From Saccharibacter sp. 17.LH.SD (lineage in GTDB: Bacteria; Pseudomonadota; Alphaproteobacteria; Acetobacterales; Acetobacteraceae), in NCBI RefSeq assembly GCF_009834805.1, contig NZ_WVHO01000011.1:310001-374000 (forward strand): a stretch of DNA of 64,000 bases, written 5' to 3'. The notes under the pieces are model-generated. The model was given only the letters and a program-made list of their open reading frames with translations, was not told where the DNA came from and made no database searches. This document shows, piece after piece, positions 27,164 through 35,307 of the stretch. Every line of letters starts with the position of its first letter. The stretch's first letter is position 1. The position numbers and the translations under genes were made by a program.

Positions 27164-27537
27164 TATGGCATCCTTTGACGAACAAAAATGACGGCAGCAA
27201 AGGCCACTGCCTTACCCACCTGCCAGTCACTCTATGCATTGTAAACATGGTCAATTTTGTGGCACTCTAACCCGTGTGCCCTTCTCTATGATACCCGTTC
27301 TAACAAATCTTGAAAGCCACTGAATTCTAATACGAAAATTTTTATCCCTCATGGGTGTTTTTCCACTTGTCGATATGGCTCATCTGCCTAATTCTACACC
27401 CTGCGAAGAAGAGGCTTTACCGGCGCTACACGGAGAACTTTTCATAAGTGGAAAGTTTCATAATATCTCTTTAAGTGCTCTTCTAACCATTTTTGCATTA
27501 GTGCCTGTTATAAAATCCAACGGACGACCTAAAACCT
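27164..27537. other. Spacer between YqaE and MscS copy 2
   Basis: This 374-bp region should contain divergent promoters for the YqaE gene and the second channel. An overlapping plus-strand frame (27351-27659) runs into the channel gene in another frame and lacks recognisable features, so it was not called. No RNA gene or strong repeat was found. Confidence 0.5.
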
Positions 27538-29931
27538 ATGTCACACCCAGACCGGGAACACCTCCGCCGCTCTTACCGACCCCGGCTATGGAGTCTCTGC
27601 CTTTTTTTATTTATTGGATGGGGTATTCTAACCAATATCAGCTACGCCAGCACCCCTAACGCAGCGACAGCTCCTTCTCCCTCCGCTTCAGTTCCTCTTT
27701 CCCCAACGGAAGCACAAAAACTTCTTGATACACTTAATAACCCACAAGAGCGTGACCGCTTTACTCAGACCCTCTCACTAATCGCTCGTAGCGCAACCAA
27801 CGCGCCTCAGCCACAGCCAGGCCCCTCCACGCCGAATCAGGCGATTTTACCTGATTTTCACAGTGGAGTGAGCCTGCTACGTCTTCAAGCTGAACAGGGG
27901 CTCAACGATTTTCTTAATCTATTTGAAGACTTTCGCTATATTAGCTCTGAGGTACAAAGCCAGCTTACCTCACCTCAAAAACGCCATTCGATCCTCATCA
28001 CTCTTGCAAAAGTCGTTGGCGTTCTCCTTATTTCGCTTATCTTGGAAAGAGTCATCAGTCTCGGCTTAAACCCGACTGTACAACGTCTCTTGAGACGCGC
28101 TCAATCTATAGACAAACGACCTCTCCCTTCGTCTACCCCTGAATCTCCTTCTGCCGTCACAGGGAAAGCAGAAAATACAGAGGCTCTTCGTGCGGCAGAC
28201 CAACGACGCCAAGCAGAAACAGTCCGCTTTCTAACACGTATCCCCTATAATATTGGGTTCTTGTTCCTCAAACTGGTCGCCGTTGGCACATTCTATATTG
28301 TTGCTCTTATTGCTTACTGGCTTCTTCCATGGGGAGATCTCGATGCTACGGTTCTCTCTATCGTCGGCTATGCCTACGTCATTACACGCTGTTTGTATCT
28401 CTTTGTAGAAGCGATACTTGCCCCTCATACATCCGCTATGCGGCTTTTCCCCGCGTCAGACTCTACAGCACTCCTCCTTGTTCGTTGGTGGAAGTATCTT
28501 ATTAGTCTTCCTGCTATTATCTTTGTCATTTCCAATTTAGGAGATGCCCACTTCATTCTTCTACCACGTGGCGCTGAAGCTCTTGTTCGAGCCCTCGTCC
28601 TTATTGAGCATATCTTAATTGCTATTTTCATCTGGCGCGTACGCACTCTTGTCAGCAATTTCTTAACCCCACCACAAGACAGTAAGAACCTTCACCTCAG
28701 CAATTTTCTCGCTACAGTCATTCATCTATGGTGGATACCCGCGCTCTTTTTGGATATCTCATTGTGGATCGTCTGGGCTATGCATCGCCCAGGTGGCTAT
28801 CGCTGGATTTTGCTCACAACAACCTACACTATCGGTGCAATTGCAGGTTTTCGCGTTGTCGCTATTCTCGCTTATGGATTGCAAAACTCGTTATTTCGCA
28901 TCAGACCATCAATGCTTGAGCGTTTCCCCAACCTTCAGGAGCGCGCTGACCGTTACTACCCCCTCGCCCGCCGTATTTTAACCGGAATACTCATCACCCT
29001 TACAGGAATTACACTTTTAGAAATTTGGGGCCTCCCAAGCTATGAGTTTTTCCTAGAAAACCCATTAGGAAACCGAATTTTTGTGACAGGGATCCTGCTC
29101 CTTGCCGCTATTTCTGTCGGTGTTCTTATTTGGGAAGGGGTTAATATTTTTCTTGCCCAACAATTGAGTTATTTTGACAAAAATGGCTTCACGTCACGAG
29201 CAACACGCCTGAGAACCGTCCTCCCTATTATTCGGACGGTTATGCTTACCCTCATTATTATTATCGTGACAGTAACCACCTTATCGCAAATGGGGATCAA
29301 CGTTGCACCTCTTCTCACAGGTGCTGGTATCCTTGGTGCTGCCATTGCTTTTGGCTCTCAAAGCCTCGTTAAAGACTTTATTACAGGGTTCTTCATGTTG
29401 GTTGAAGATGCCATTCAGGTTGGAGACTGGGTCTCCGCAGGAGGAGCCTCCGGGACAGTAGAAAATCTTTCTATCCGCACCGTGCGCATTCGCGATACGT
29501 ATGGCGACCTCCACATTATCCCCTTCTCCGCTGTGACCTCTATTACCAACACAGCCCGCGGCTATAATAAGATTATTATTAAGCATCAGCTTGATCTGTC
29601 TGAGGATTTTTCCCGCGTTACGGCCATTATGTCCGAAGTGGTTGCCGAAATGCGTGAGGATGAAGTTTTCGGGCCAATGATCCAATCTGACTTCTTAGAT
29701 CTCGGCGTGGATGAAAGCTCAGCTTCTGGTGCTATCTTAGTCGGCTCTATTCAAACAGCCCCTATGATGAAATGGAAGGTAAAGCGTGAATTTAACCGCC
29801 GTGTTGCCAACCGCTTCGCCCGCGCCAAGGTGAATTTCTATACGGGAACTTCCTACATCACAACGCCACCTGACACACCTTTCCACGTAGCAAATGACGT
29901 AGAAAAACCGTCAACACCACCTCAACCATAA
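27538..29931 (+). CDS. Large MscS-family mechanosensitive channel, copy 2
   Basis: The 797-residue protein is a diverged paralogue of the 24336 gene. It shares the overall plan: exported N-terminal region, multiple membrane helices and a C-terminal MscS module, here LSQMGINVAPLLTGAGILGAAIAFGSQSLVKDFITGFFMLVEDAIQVGDWV followed by GTVENLSIRTVRIRDTYGDLHIIPFSA. It also shares LWWIPALFLDISLWIVWA with WWIAALFFDLALWLVWA of copy 1. Likely role: tension-gated solute release. ATG 27538 precedes a hydrophobic signal-like segment. Confidence 0.9.
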   Translation: MSHPDREHLRRSYRPRLWSLCLFLFIGWGILTNISYASTPNAATAPSPSASVPLSPTEAQKLLDTLNNPQERDRFTQTLSLIARSATNAPQPQPGPSTPNQAILPDFHSGVSLLRLQAEQGLNDFLNLFEDFRYISSEVQSQLTSPQKRHSILITLAKVVGVLLISLILERVISLGLNPTVQRLLRRAQSIDKRPLPSSTPESPSAVTGKAENTEALRAADQRRQAETVRFLTRIPYNIGFLFLKLVAVGTFYIVALIAYWLLPWGDLDATVLSIVGYAYVITRCLYLFVEAILAPHTSAMRLFPASDSTALLLVRWWKYLISLPAIIFVISNLGDAHFILLPRGAEALVRALVLIEHILIAIFIWRVRTLVSNFLTPPQDSKNLHLSNFLATVIHLWWIPALFLDISLWIVWAMHRPGGYRWILLTTTYTIGAIAGFRVVAILAYGLQNSLFRIRPSMLERFPNLQERADRYYPLARRILTGILITLTGITLLEIWGLPSYEFFLENPLGNRIFVTGILLLAAISVGVLIWEGVNIFLAQQLSYFDKNGFTSRATRLRTVLPIIRTVMLTLIIIIVTVTTLSQMGINVAPLLTGAGILGAAIAFGSQSLVKDFITGFFMLVEDAIQVGDWVSAGGASGTVENLSIRTVRIRDTYGDLHIIPFSAVTSITNTARGYNKIIIKHQLDLSEDFSRVTAIMSEVVAEMREDEVFGPMIQSDFLDLGVDESSASGAILVGSIQTAPMMKWKVKREFNRRVANRFARAKVNFYTGTSYITTPPDTPFHVANDVEKPSTPPQP

Positions 29932-29941
29932 ATAATATCGA

Positions 29942-29988
29942 TAGACTATAGCTTCTAACGAGATCACCTCGAAAGTAGCTATAGTCTA
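29942..29988 (+). terminator. Inverted repeat after MscS copy 2
   Basis: TAGACTATAGCT (29942-29953) is a perfect complement of AGCTATAGTCTA (29977-29988). A smaller CGAG/CTCG pair lies inside the loop. It begins 11 nt after the stop codon. Without a T-run it may be a protected 3' end rather than an intrinsic terminator. Confidence 0.45.
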
Positions 29989-30070
29989 AGCATTTCTTGA
30001 CAGATATCTTAGCGAAGAGCAGCTTCAAGTGATCGGTCTTCTCTTCCCTTCTTCTCATAACGGAGCATGC

Positions 30071-30352
30071 ATGTTCATCGCCATTGTCTCTTACCTAGCA
30101 CCACGTGACCAAGTTGCCGCACAGCGCGAAGCACATCGCTCTTTCCTTGATACGCTTTTCCGACGCGATTTACTTCTCGCTTCAGGCCCTAAGAAAAGTG
30201 GTGATGGTGGTGTGCTCGTTGTACGAGACGGAATCCAAGAAAAGGAACTAAACGAGTTACTCGCACGAGACCCTTTTGTCACCTCAGGTGTTGCACGCTA
30301 TGATCTTGTTGAATTTGATGCGGTAAAACAAGCTTCCATTCTCAAAGGCTAA
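30071..30352 (+). CDS. YciI family protein
   Basis: The 93-residue protein fits the YciI/ferredoxin-like dimer family: MFIAIVSYLAPRDQVAAQREAHRSFLDTLF, then LLLASGPKKSGDGGVLVV and the DPFVTSGVARYDLVEFDAV end. The biochemical role of YciI proteins is not well defined. ATG 30071 is preferred over an upstream in-frame start at 30029 because a GGAG ribosome site precedes it and the family begins here. It converges with the ArsR-type regulator. Confidence 0.85.
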   Translation: MFIAIVSYLAPRDQVAAQREAHRSFLDTLFRRDLLLASGPKKSGDGGVLVVRDGIQEKELNELLARDPFVTSGVARYDLVEFDAVKQASILKG

Positions 30353-30399
30353 TCGTAGAAAAAGCCTCATCCCAAGCTTTTTGATATGGCGTCATGAAT

Positions 30400-30813
30400 T
30401 TACAATAAACGCGCGAACATGGCGCCGTGTGCATCCAAAAGTTCTTCTTCTACCTCTTCGGAAGCAGCCGAGGATGATGTGTCTGGTTTCTTTTGCGTGA
30501 TGATATTTAATATCGCAACAGTCTGCGCTGCTTCCGCGGTTTGGGCTAATGCATAAAATGTTTGGCGTCCTTGCCGATGCGAAATAACAAGGCGTGAACG
30601 ACGCAGCTGCGCTAAATATTGGCTTAACATTGGCTGTGCAATGCCCGTAAGACGCTCTATATCGGCGACAATACGCTGTTTTTCGCACAGTAAGAACAAA
30701 ATCACCAATCGTTGGGGCTGAGCGAGTACACGTATTCCTTCAGCGAACTGCCGAGCTTGCTCCTCAGTAACGGGAAGCCTATCCGATAAATCTTTTCCCC
30801 CATACGACAACAT
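30400..30813 (-). CDS. ArsR/SmtB-type winged-helix regulator
   Basis: The 137-residue protein has an ArsR-like DNA-binding core: GIRVLAQPQRLVILFLLCEKQRIVADIERLTGIAQPMLSQYLAQLRRSRLVISHRQGRQTFYAL. It has only one Cys (LLCEKQ) and no ELCVCDL metal box, so metal sensing as in ArsR is unlikely. The C-terminal 40 residues are acidic and Ser-rich. It lies 14 nt downstream of a peroxiredoxin gene on the same strand, suggesting redox-linked control of that operon; this is inference from context. Confidence 0.8.
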   Translation of the reverse strand: MLSYGGKDLSDRLPVTEEQARQFAEGIRVLAQPQRLVILFLLCEKQRIVADIERLTGIAQPMLSQYLAQLRRSRLVISHRQGRQTFYALAQTAEAAQTVAILNIITQKKPDTSSSAASEEVEEELLDAHGAMFARLL

Positions 30814-30827
30814 AAGCCTTACAACAC

Positions 30828-31481
30828 CTATCTATTTTCTCGAGAAGAACTCTCCACCGGGTGAAGAAACCATGTTTTCCCTCGTTGACGCATAGCCTGC
30901 TGTGTCTGCACGGGAGGGGCCAATGTCTCTTGACCTGGTTGCCACCCTTCCGGCGTAAGGACATGATGGCGATCCACTTCTTGAAGCGCATCAAGTAACC
31001 GCAGCAGCTCTGCGATAGAACGGCCCACTGTTGCCGGATAGGTTAAACTCGCCCGTAGGATTCCTTCAGGGTCGATCACCCTCACAGCCCGTGCTGTCGC
31101 ACTATCGTGAGCTGTTGGATCAAGCATGCCGTAAATACGCGATAACGTCAGAGACGGGTCTTCAATGATGGGAAAGTTAATTTCCACCCCAAAACGCTCA
31201 TAAACCATGTCGACCCATGCCAAATGAGATGGAAGACTATCGACAGATAGCCCGAGTAAAACACAGTTGCGTTGGCGAAAATCTGGCTCGGCCCGCGTCA
31301 TCGCAATAAATTCACTCGTACATACCGGCGTAAACGAGGCTGGGTGAGACATCAACATAACCCAACGCCCCTTTAACTCGCCCAATGTGAAGGTTCCCTG
31401 AGTCGTACGCGCCCGGAAATCAGGAGCTTTATCGCCAATACGAAGCGGCTGTATCACCGCATTGTCAGATGACTCATGCAT
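30828..31481 (-). CDS. Peroxiredoxin, AhpC/Prx6-like
   Basis: The 217-residue thiol peroxidase reduces H2O2 or organic peroxides. The active site is P47-ASF-T51-PV-C54 (PxxxTxxC, peroxidatic C54). Length, the VSVDSLPSHLAWV block and the C-terminal TPEGWQPGQE segment match Prx6-type (1-Cys) enzymes. Another Cys at about residue 73 (QRNCVLLG) is not in the usual resolving position. It heads a two-gene unit with the ArsR-type regulator. Confidence 0.9.
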   Translation of the reverse strand: MHESSDNAVIQPLRIGDKAPDFRARTTQGTFTLGELKGRWVMLMSHPASFTPVCTSEFIAMTRAEPDFRQRNCVLLGLSVDSLPSHLAWVDMVYERFGVEINFPIIEDPSLTLSRIYGMLDPTAHDSATARAVRVIDPEGILRASLTYPATVGRSIAELLRLLDALQEVDRHHVLTPEGWQPGQETLAPPVQTQQAMRQRGKTWFLHPVESSSRENR

Positions 31482-31789
31482 TTGCGCCCCTTTGTTCCAT
31501 TGCGACTATTCCTTTCTACCCAAGGCATATCAACGAATCCACTCGATTAACTTAAAAAATTTTATTAACTACCCAACATATCTGCCCCGAATTTCAACAA
31601 AAAGAAAATTTCTTCATTCTATTTTTCCCTGTTTTCTGCCTTGATTTATGTCAATAACTCCATTTTTTCGGAGTTTTTCAATGAAATTAGGGTTGCATCT
31701 TTTAGTAAAGTTATTTTGTTAAGTGACGTAACTCTCCTTAAGAGCTCTTTCTTTGGGAGATGCGCCATTCTGGCAAGGGAGGTCACATC
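31482..31789. other. Promoter region before the peroxiredoxin and cyd genes
   Basis: This 308-bp AT-rich divergent spacer contains the FNR-like box at 31641-31654 and, just after it, a 6-bp hairpin AACTCC/GGAGTT (31656-31675) followed by T's. The remainder holds no convincing ORF. A strong GGGAGG ribosome site at 31778-31783 sets the cydD start at 31790. Confidence 0.55.
31641..31654. promoter_or_regulatory. FNR/ANR-type box upstream of cydDCAB
   Basis: TTGAT-TTAT-GTCAA matches the FNR consensus TTGAT-N4-ATCAA in 9 of 10 defined positions. It lies about 136 bp before the cydD start. Oxygen-responsive control of a high-affinity oxidase operon by an FNR-class activator would make sense, but no regulator is encoded in the window. 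Confidence 0.55.
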
Positions 31790-33478
31790 ATGGCTGAGTG
31801 TCTCAGGGCACACCCACGTCCGACATTGTCAGGGCTGACAAATCGGGCCTCTCTTCCCTTAGCCTTATCCGTTACTCTAGGCGGCATAGGGGCCACCCTC
31901 CTAATTGGGCAGATGTATCTTCTGGCCACGATCGTAACGGACATCGCCTTTCGTCATCACACCCTTTATCAAGAGAAAACACTCGCTTTATTATTACTAC
32001 TCGCCGTCATGCTGCGCGCACTCTGCCAAGCGGGCGCTGATAGCTGTGGTGATCTCGCTGGGCAAAAAGCAACAGCCTCTCTGCGCCTTGAGGTCATAGA
32101 ACATCTTTTCCAGGTCGGGCCTGTCGGGCTTTCACACCAAAATAGCGGCCATATTGCGACAACCCTTTCAGAAGGGATTGACGCGCTTCAACCCTATATT
32201 GCGCGCTATATGCCGCGTGCTGCAGCCATGGTTGTCACACCACTGCTCATCATGGCTGTTGTTTTAAAGCTCGACATATGGAGCTTTCTTATCCTTGCCG
32301 TCACAGGGCCACTAATCCCTCTTTTCATGGCGCTCGTTGGCTATGGTGCACAGAGCATCATGGACCGTAAATGGACGGAACTCCTGCTCCTTGGCGCATC
32401 CTTTTTAGACATGCTTCAAGGCATCACAACGCTCCGCCTTTTCGGCCGCTCCCGCGACAGCGTCACACTCGTTGCACATATGGCGCATCAACATCGGCAA
32501 AGCACAATGGCTGTCATGCGCGTGGCTTTTCTGACTTCAGCGGTCTTAGAATTCTTTTCTAGTCTTTCTATTGCGCTTGTCGCTGTGGCTTTTGGCGCAC
32601 GGCTCCTCAATGCAAGCTTTGCCTTTCAAGATGCCTTTATTGTGCTCTTGCTTGCTCCAGAATTCTTCATGCCATTGCGTAATTTTTCAGCAAGTTACCA
32701 TGCACGGCAGAACGCAACGAGTGCTTTTAAACCCATTATCGCGTTACTAAAATTACCCGCGCTCCGTGATCTCCCACCGACAACGCGCCCTTCTCCACTC
32801 CCCAATATCTTTACCTTAGAAATCAATGATCTTAGGGCGGGATACGGAAAGGATGAGGACACCCTCAAAGGAGTTTCTGCGACCTTCCGTCCAAACGAGC
32901 TCACAGTTATTACTGGAGCAAGCGGAAGCGGAAAAAGCACCCTGTTGCGTCTTCTGTTAGGGATGATGCCCCCTCGCCAAGGGAGCTTATCCCTTCGCCT
33001 GACCAATGGCCGCACACACACGATACAAGACGCTCCCATCGGCTGGGTTCCCCAACGCCCATTTATCTTAGCCGATAGCATCTCTGCAAACTTACGGTTA
33101 GGAGCTCCGGACGCCAGCGACGAACTTCTGCAACAAATCCTTGAGGAGGTCGGATTGTGGAACACCATCACTGCACTGCCAAACAGCCTTCAAACAATCT
33201 TAGGAGAAAATGGAGCCCCTTTCTCAGCAGGGCAAATCCGCCGTTTAGCACTAGCCCGTGCTCTGCTTGGCCATCCACAAATTCTCCTTTTTGATGAGCC
33301 TACCTCAGATCTTGATGAAGAAAATGCACGCCTCGTGGCTTCATGCCTAGCCCGTACAGTGCATACAGGACGAATCAGCCTGGCGATTACGCATCGTCAC
33401 GATCTGTTAGAACAAGCGCATCATATTCTTCATCTTTCTCAAGGGCGCTTGGCTCCCATGGAAAGGAGCGCCGCATGA
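31790..33478 (+). CDS. cydD: Cysteine/glutathione ABC exporter subunit CydD
   Basis: The 562-residue half-transporter has an N-terminal six-helix membrane domain and a nucleotide-binding domain with Walker A GASGSGKSTLL, a signature FSAGQIRRLAL (Ala replacing the second Ser/Gly of LSGGQ) and Walker B ILLFDEPTSDLD. CydDC exports reductant thiols to the periplasm and is required to assemble cytochrome bd. The start at 31790 is set by GGGAGG seven nt upstream; the longer frame from 31760 is not preferred. The stop overlaps the cydC start (ATGA). Confidence 0.93.
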   Translation: MAECLRAHPRPTLSGLTNRASLPLALSVTLGGIGATLLIGQMYLLATIVTDIAFRHHTLYQEKTLALLLLLAVMLRALCQAGADSCGDLAGQKATASLRLEVIEHLFQVGPVGLSHQNSGHIATTLSEGIDALQPYIARYMPRAAAMVVTPLLIMAVVLKLDIWSFLILAVTGPLIPLFMALVGYGAQSIMDRKWTELLLLGASFLDMLQGITTLRLFGRSRDSVTLVAHMAHQHRQSTMAVMRVAFLTSAVLEFFSSLSIALVAVAFGARLLNASFAFQDAFIVLLLAPEFFMPLRNFSASYHARQNATSAFKPIIALLKLPALRDLPPTTRPSPLPNIFTLEINDLRAGYGKDEDTLKGVSATFRPNELTVITGASGSGKSTLLRLLLGMMPPRQGSLSLRLTNGRTHTIQDAPIGWVPQRPFILADSISANLRLGAPDASDELLQQILEEVGLWNTITALPNSLQTILGENGAPFSAGQIRRLALARALLGHPQILLFDEPTSDLDEENARLVASCLARTVHTGRISLAITHRHDLLEQAHHILHLSQGRLAPMERSAA

Positions 33479-35178
33479 CACAGCGTTCCCCTTCATCTTT
33501 CTCCATTCGTCCTTTCCTCTATCACGCCCGCGGTCCTTTGCTGATCGGGCTGTGCCTCTCATGTCTTGCCACATTAGCAAATTTCGGATTGCTCTTTCTC
33601 TCCGGGTGGCTCTTGGCAGGTGCTGCTGCTGCCGGTCTTGGCGGAGTCATCACCCAAAACATGTTTAATATGGGCCTCCCCGCAGTCGGCGTACGTTTCT
33701 TCGCGACTGTCCGGATCGTGGCCCGCTATGCTGAAAGGCTTGTGACGCATGACGCGGCATTTCGTGTCACAGGGCAACTCCGTACCCATAGCTTCCAAAC
33801 CCTGATTCCTCGCTCGGAAAGCTTAGCGACACGCACACGCAGCGGTGATGTCCTCACTCGTTTTGTCAATGATACAGAGAAGCTTGGGCAATTCCCCCTT
33901 GATGTGCTTCTCCCCACATTATCAGCAACATTCTGCAGCACCGTTTCTGTGGGCATCACGGCTTATTTTAGCCCAAGTGCTGCCTGTGCTTTAGCGGGAG
34001 GGCTCCTCATAGGTGGCCTTCTGCTCCCCTGGATGATCGGTCGTCTCACAGATCACCTCGCACAAGCAAATACTCAACGCAGCACTGTCCTCCACAACGA
34101 TATATTAGAGACCATCCAGGGTATGGCTGATCTTTTATGCTGTGGGGCTGCTCCACGCCAACTGGCACGCATTACAGCACACCAAACGCAGCTAAACCGC
34201 CAAACCTTCGCCCACGCATTACGCTGCAATATCATTCGGAATATATTGCCCATTCTGTCCATAGTCTGTGTCCTAAGTGTTATCGCGTGCGCAGCTCATG
34301 GGCTGGAAACCGGACAACTCAATGGACCAGAACTCCCCATGTTGGGCATGGGAGCACTCGCTTCTTTTGAAATGATAGCCCCGCTTATGGAGGCACGCCT
34401 CGCTCAAGAACGCTTCCGTCAAGCCGCTCTACGTTCAGAAGAACTTTGCTCACTTCCGGTTCTCACACCGCCACCACAAACCACCACGGCACTCCCTTCA
34501 GCAAGGGAGCTCTCTTTTGACCAAGTTTCTTTGCGGTTTCATGAGGAAAATCTCCTGAAAGATATCTCCTTTTCTCTGCAGCCAGGGGAACGTATCGCGG
34601 TTACGGGCTCGTCTGGAGCAGGGAAATCGACCCTCGCACGCTTGGCTGTACGCCTAATCGACCCTGATCAAGGTCGTATTACGTTTGGTGGCACACCGCT
34701 TACCCGTTTCACAACAGAAGATCTCTCAGAGCACATCGGGATGCTCACCCAAACGGCTCACCTCTTCCAAGGAAGCATAAAGCGCAATCTCCTTATGGCT
34801 TGCCCAACAGCGACTGACGCCCAAATACACCAAGCTCTTGTTGCCGTCGGGCTCGATGAAGAAATCAATGCTATGCCGAATGGATTAGAGACACTTTGTG
34901 GCGACCATGGAGTGAGGCTTTCAGGTGGACAGGCACGGCGCCTTTCTGCCGCGCAAATCCTACTTCGTCGTCCAACACTTCTTGTGCTGGATGAGCCTAC
35001 AGAAAGTCTTCCCCCTACCACAGGTGTGGCCCTTATGGAGGGTCTACTAACCGCTCTGCCAGAAGCAAGCGTGTTGTGCATCACACACCGGCCAGAACCT
35101 CTCTCATTCATGCACCGTATCCTGCATTTGGAATGCGGACATCTCACAGAGAAAGGAGGTGATGCTTCCCCGCACTAG
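33475..35178 (+). CDS. cydC: Cysteine/glutathione ABC exporter subunit CydC
   Basis: The 567-residue partner of CydD has a membrane domain followed by an ATPase domain: Walker A GSSGAGKSTLARL, signature LSGGQARRLSAAQ and Walker B LLVLDEPTE. The ATG at 33475 overlaps the cydD stop and has AAGGAG just before it, indicating translational coupling. The Walker B region continues ESLPPTTG, where a D-loop would be expected as LD; this is slightly unusual. A long hairpin separates it from cydA. Confidence 0.93.
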   Translation: MTQRSPSSFSIRPFLYHARGPLLIGLCLSCLATLANFGLLFLSGWLLAGAAAAGLGGVITQNMFNMGLPAVGVRFFATVRIVARYAERLVTHDAAFRVTGQLRTHSFQTLIPRSESLATRTRSGDVLTRFVNDTEKLGQFPLDVLLPTLSATFCSTVSVGITAYFSPSAACALAGGLLIGGLLLPWMIGRLTDHLAQANTQRSTVLHNDILETIQGMADLLCCGAAPRQLARITAHQTQLNRQTFAHALRCNIIRNILPILSIVCVLSVIACAAHGLETGQLNGPELPMLGMGALASFEMIAPLMEARLAQERFRQAALRSEELCSLPVLTPPPQTTTALPSARELSFDQVSLRFHEENLLKDISFSLQPGERIAVTGSSGAGKSTLARLAVRLIDPDQGRITFGGTPLTRFTTEDLSEHIGMLTQTAHLFQGSIKRNLLMACPTATDAQIHQALVAVGLDEEINAMPNGLETLCGDHGVRLSGGQARRLSAAQILLRRPTLLVLDEPTESLPPTTGVALMEGLLTALPEASVLCITHRPEPLSFMHRILHLECGHLTEKGGDASPH

Positions 35179-35196
35179 CCCATTCTTTTCGACAGA

Positions 35197-35251
35197 GGAG
35201 ATGCTCTCTGGACGAAGCAGGACCACATTGTTCCGCCCAGAGAGCATCTCC
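35197..35251 (+). promoter_or_regulatory. 15-bp perfect stem-loop between cydC and cydA
   Basis: GGAGATGCTCTCTGG (35197-35211) is fully complementary to CCAGAGAGCATCTCC (35237-35251), with a 25-nt loop. It begins 18 nt after the cydC stop and ends 56 nt before the cydA start. No T-run follows, so a role in mRNA processing or stabilisation, or partial termination, is more likely than full termination. Confidence 0.7.
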
Positions 35252-35307
35252 ACCCCATCGCTCTGACGTATTTCTGTCCACGTCTGTTTGAGAAACAGGA
35301 GGTTACT

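Noticed and set aside
27351-27659. 102-codon open frame before MscS copy 2
   Set aside because: It overlaps 122 nt of the channel gene in a different frame, and no domain or ribosome site supports it.
31656-31678. Small AACTCC/GGAGTT hairpin with T-run before cydD, possible attenuator
   Set aside because: If the FNR box drives transcription, the start site would lie downstream of this hairpin, so it would not be transcribed. Kept only as a note.
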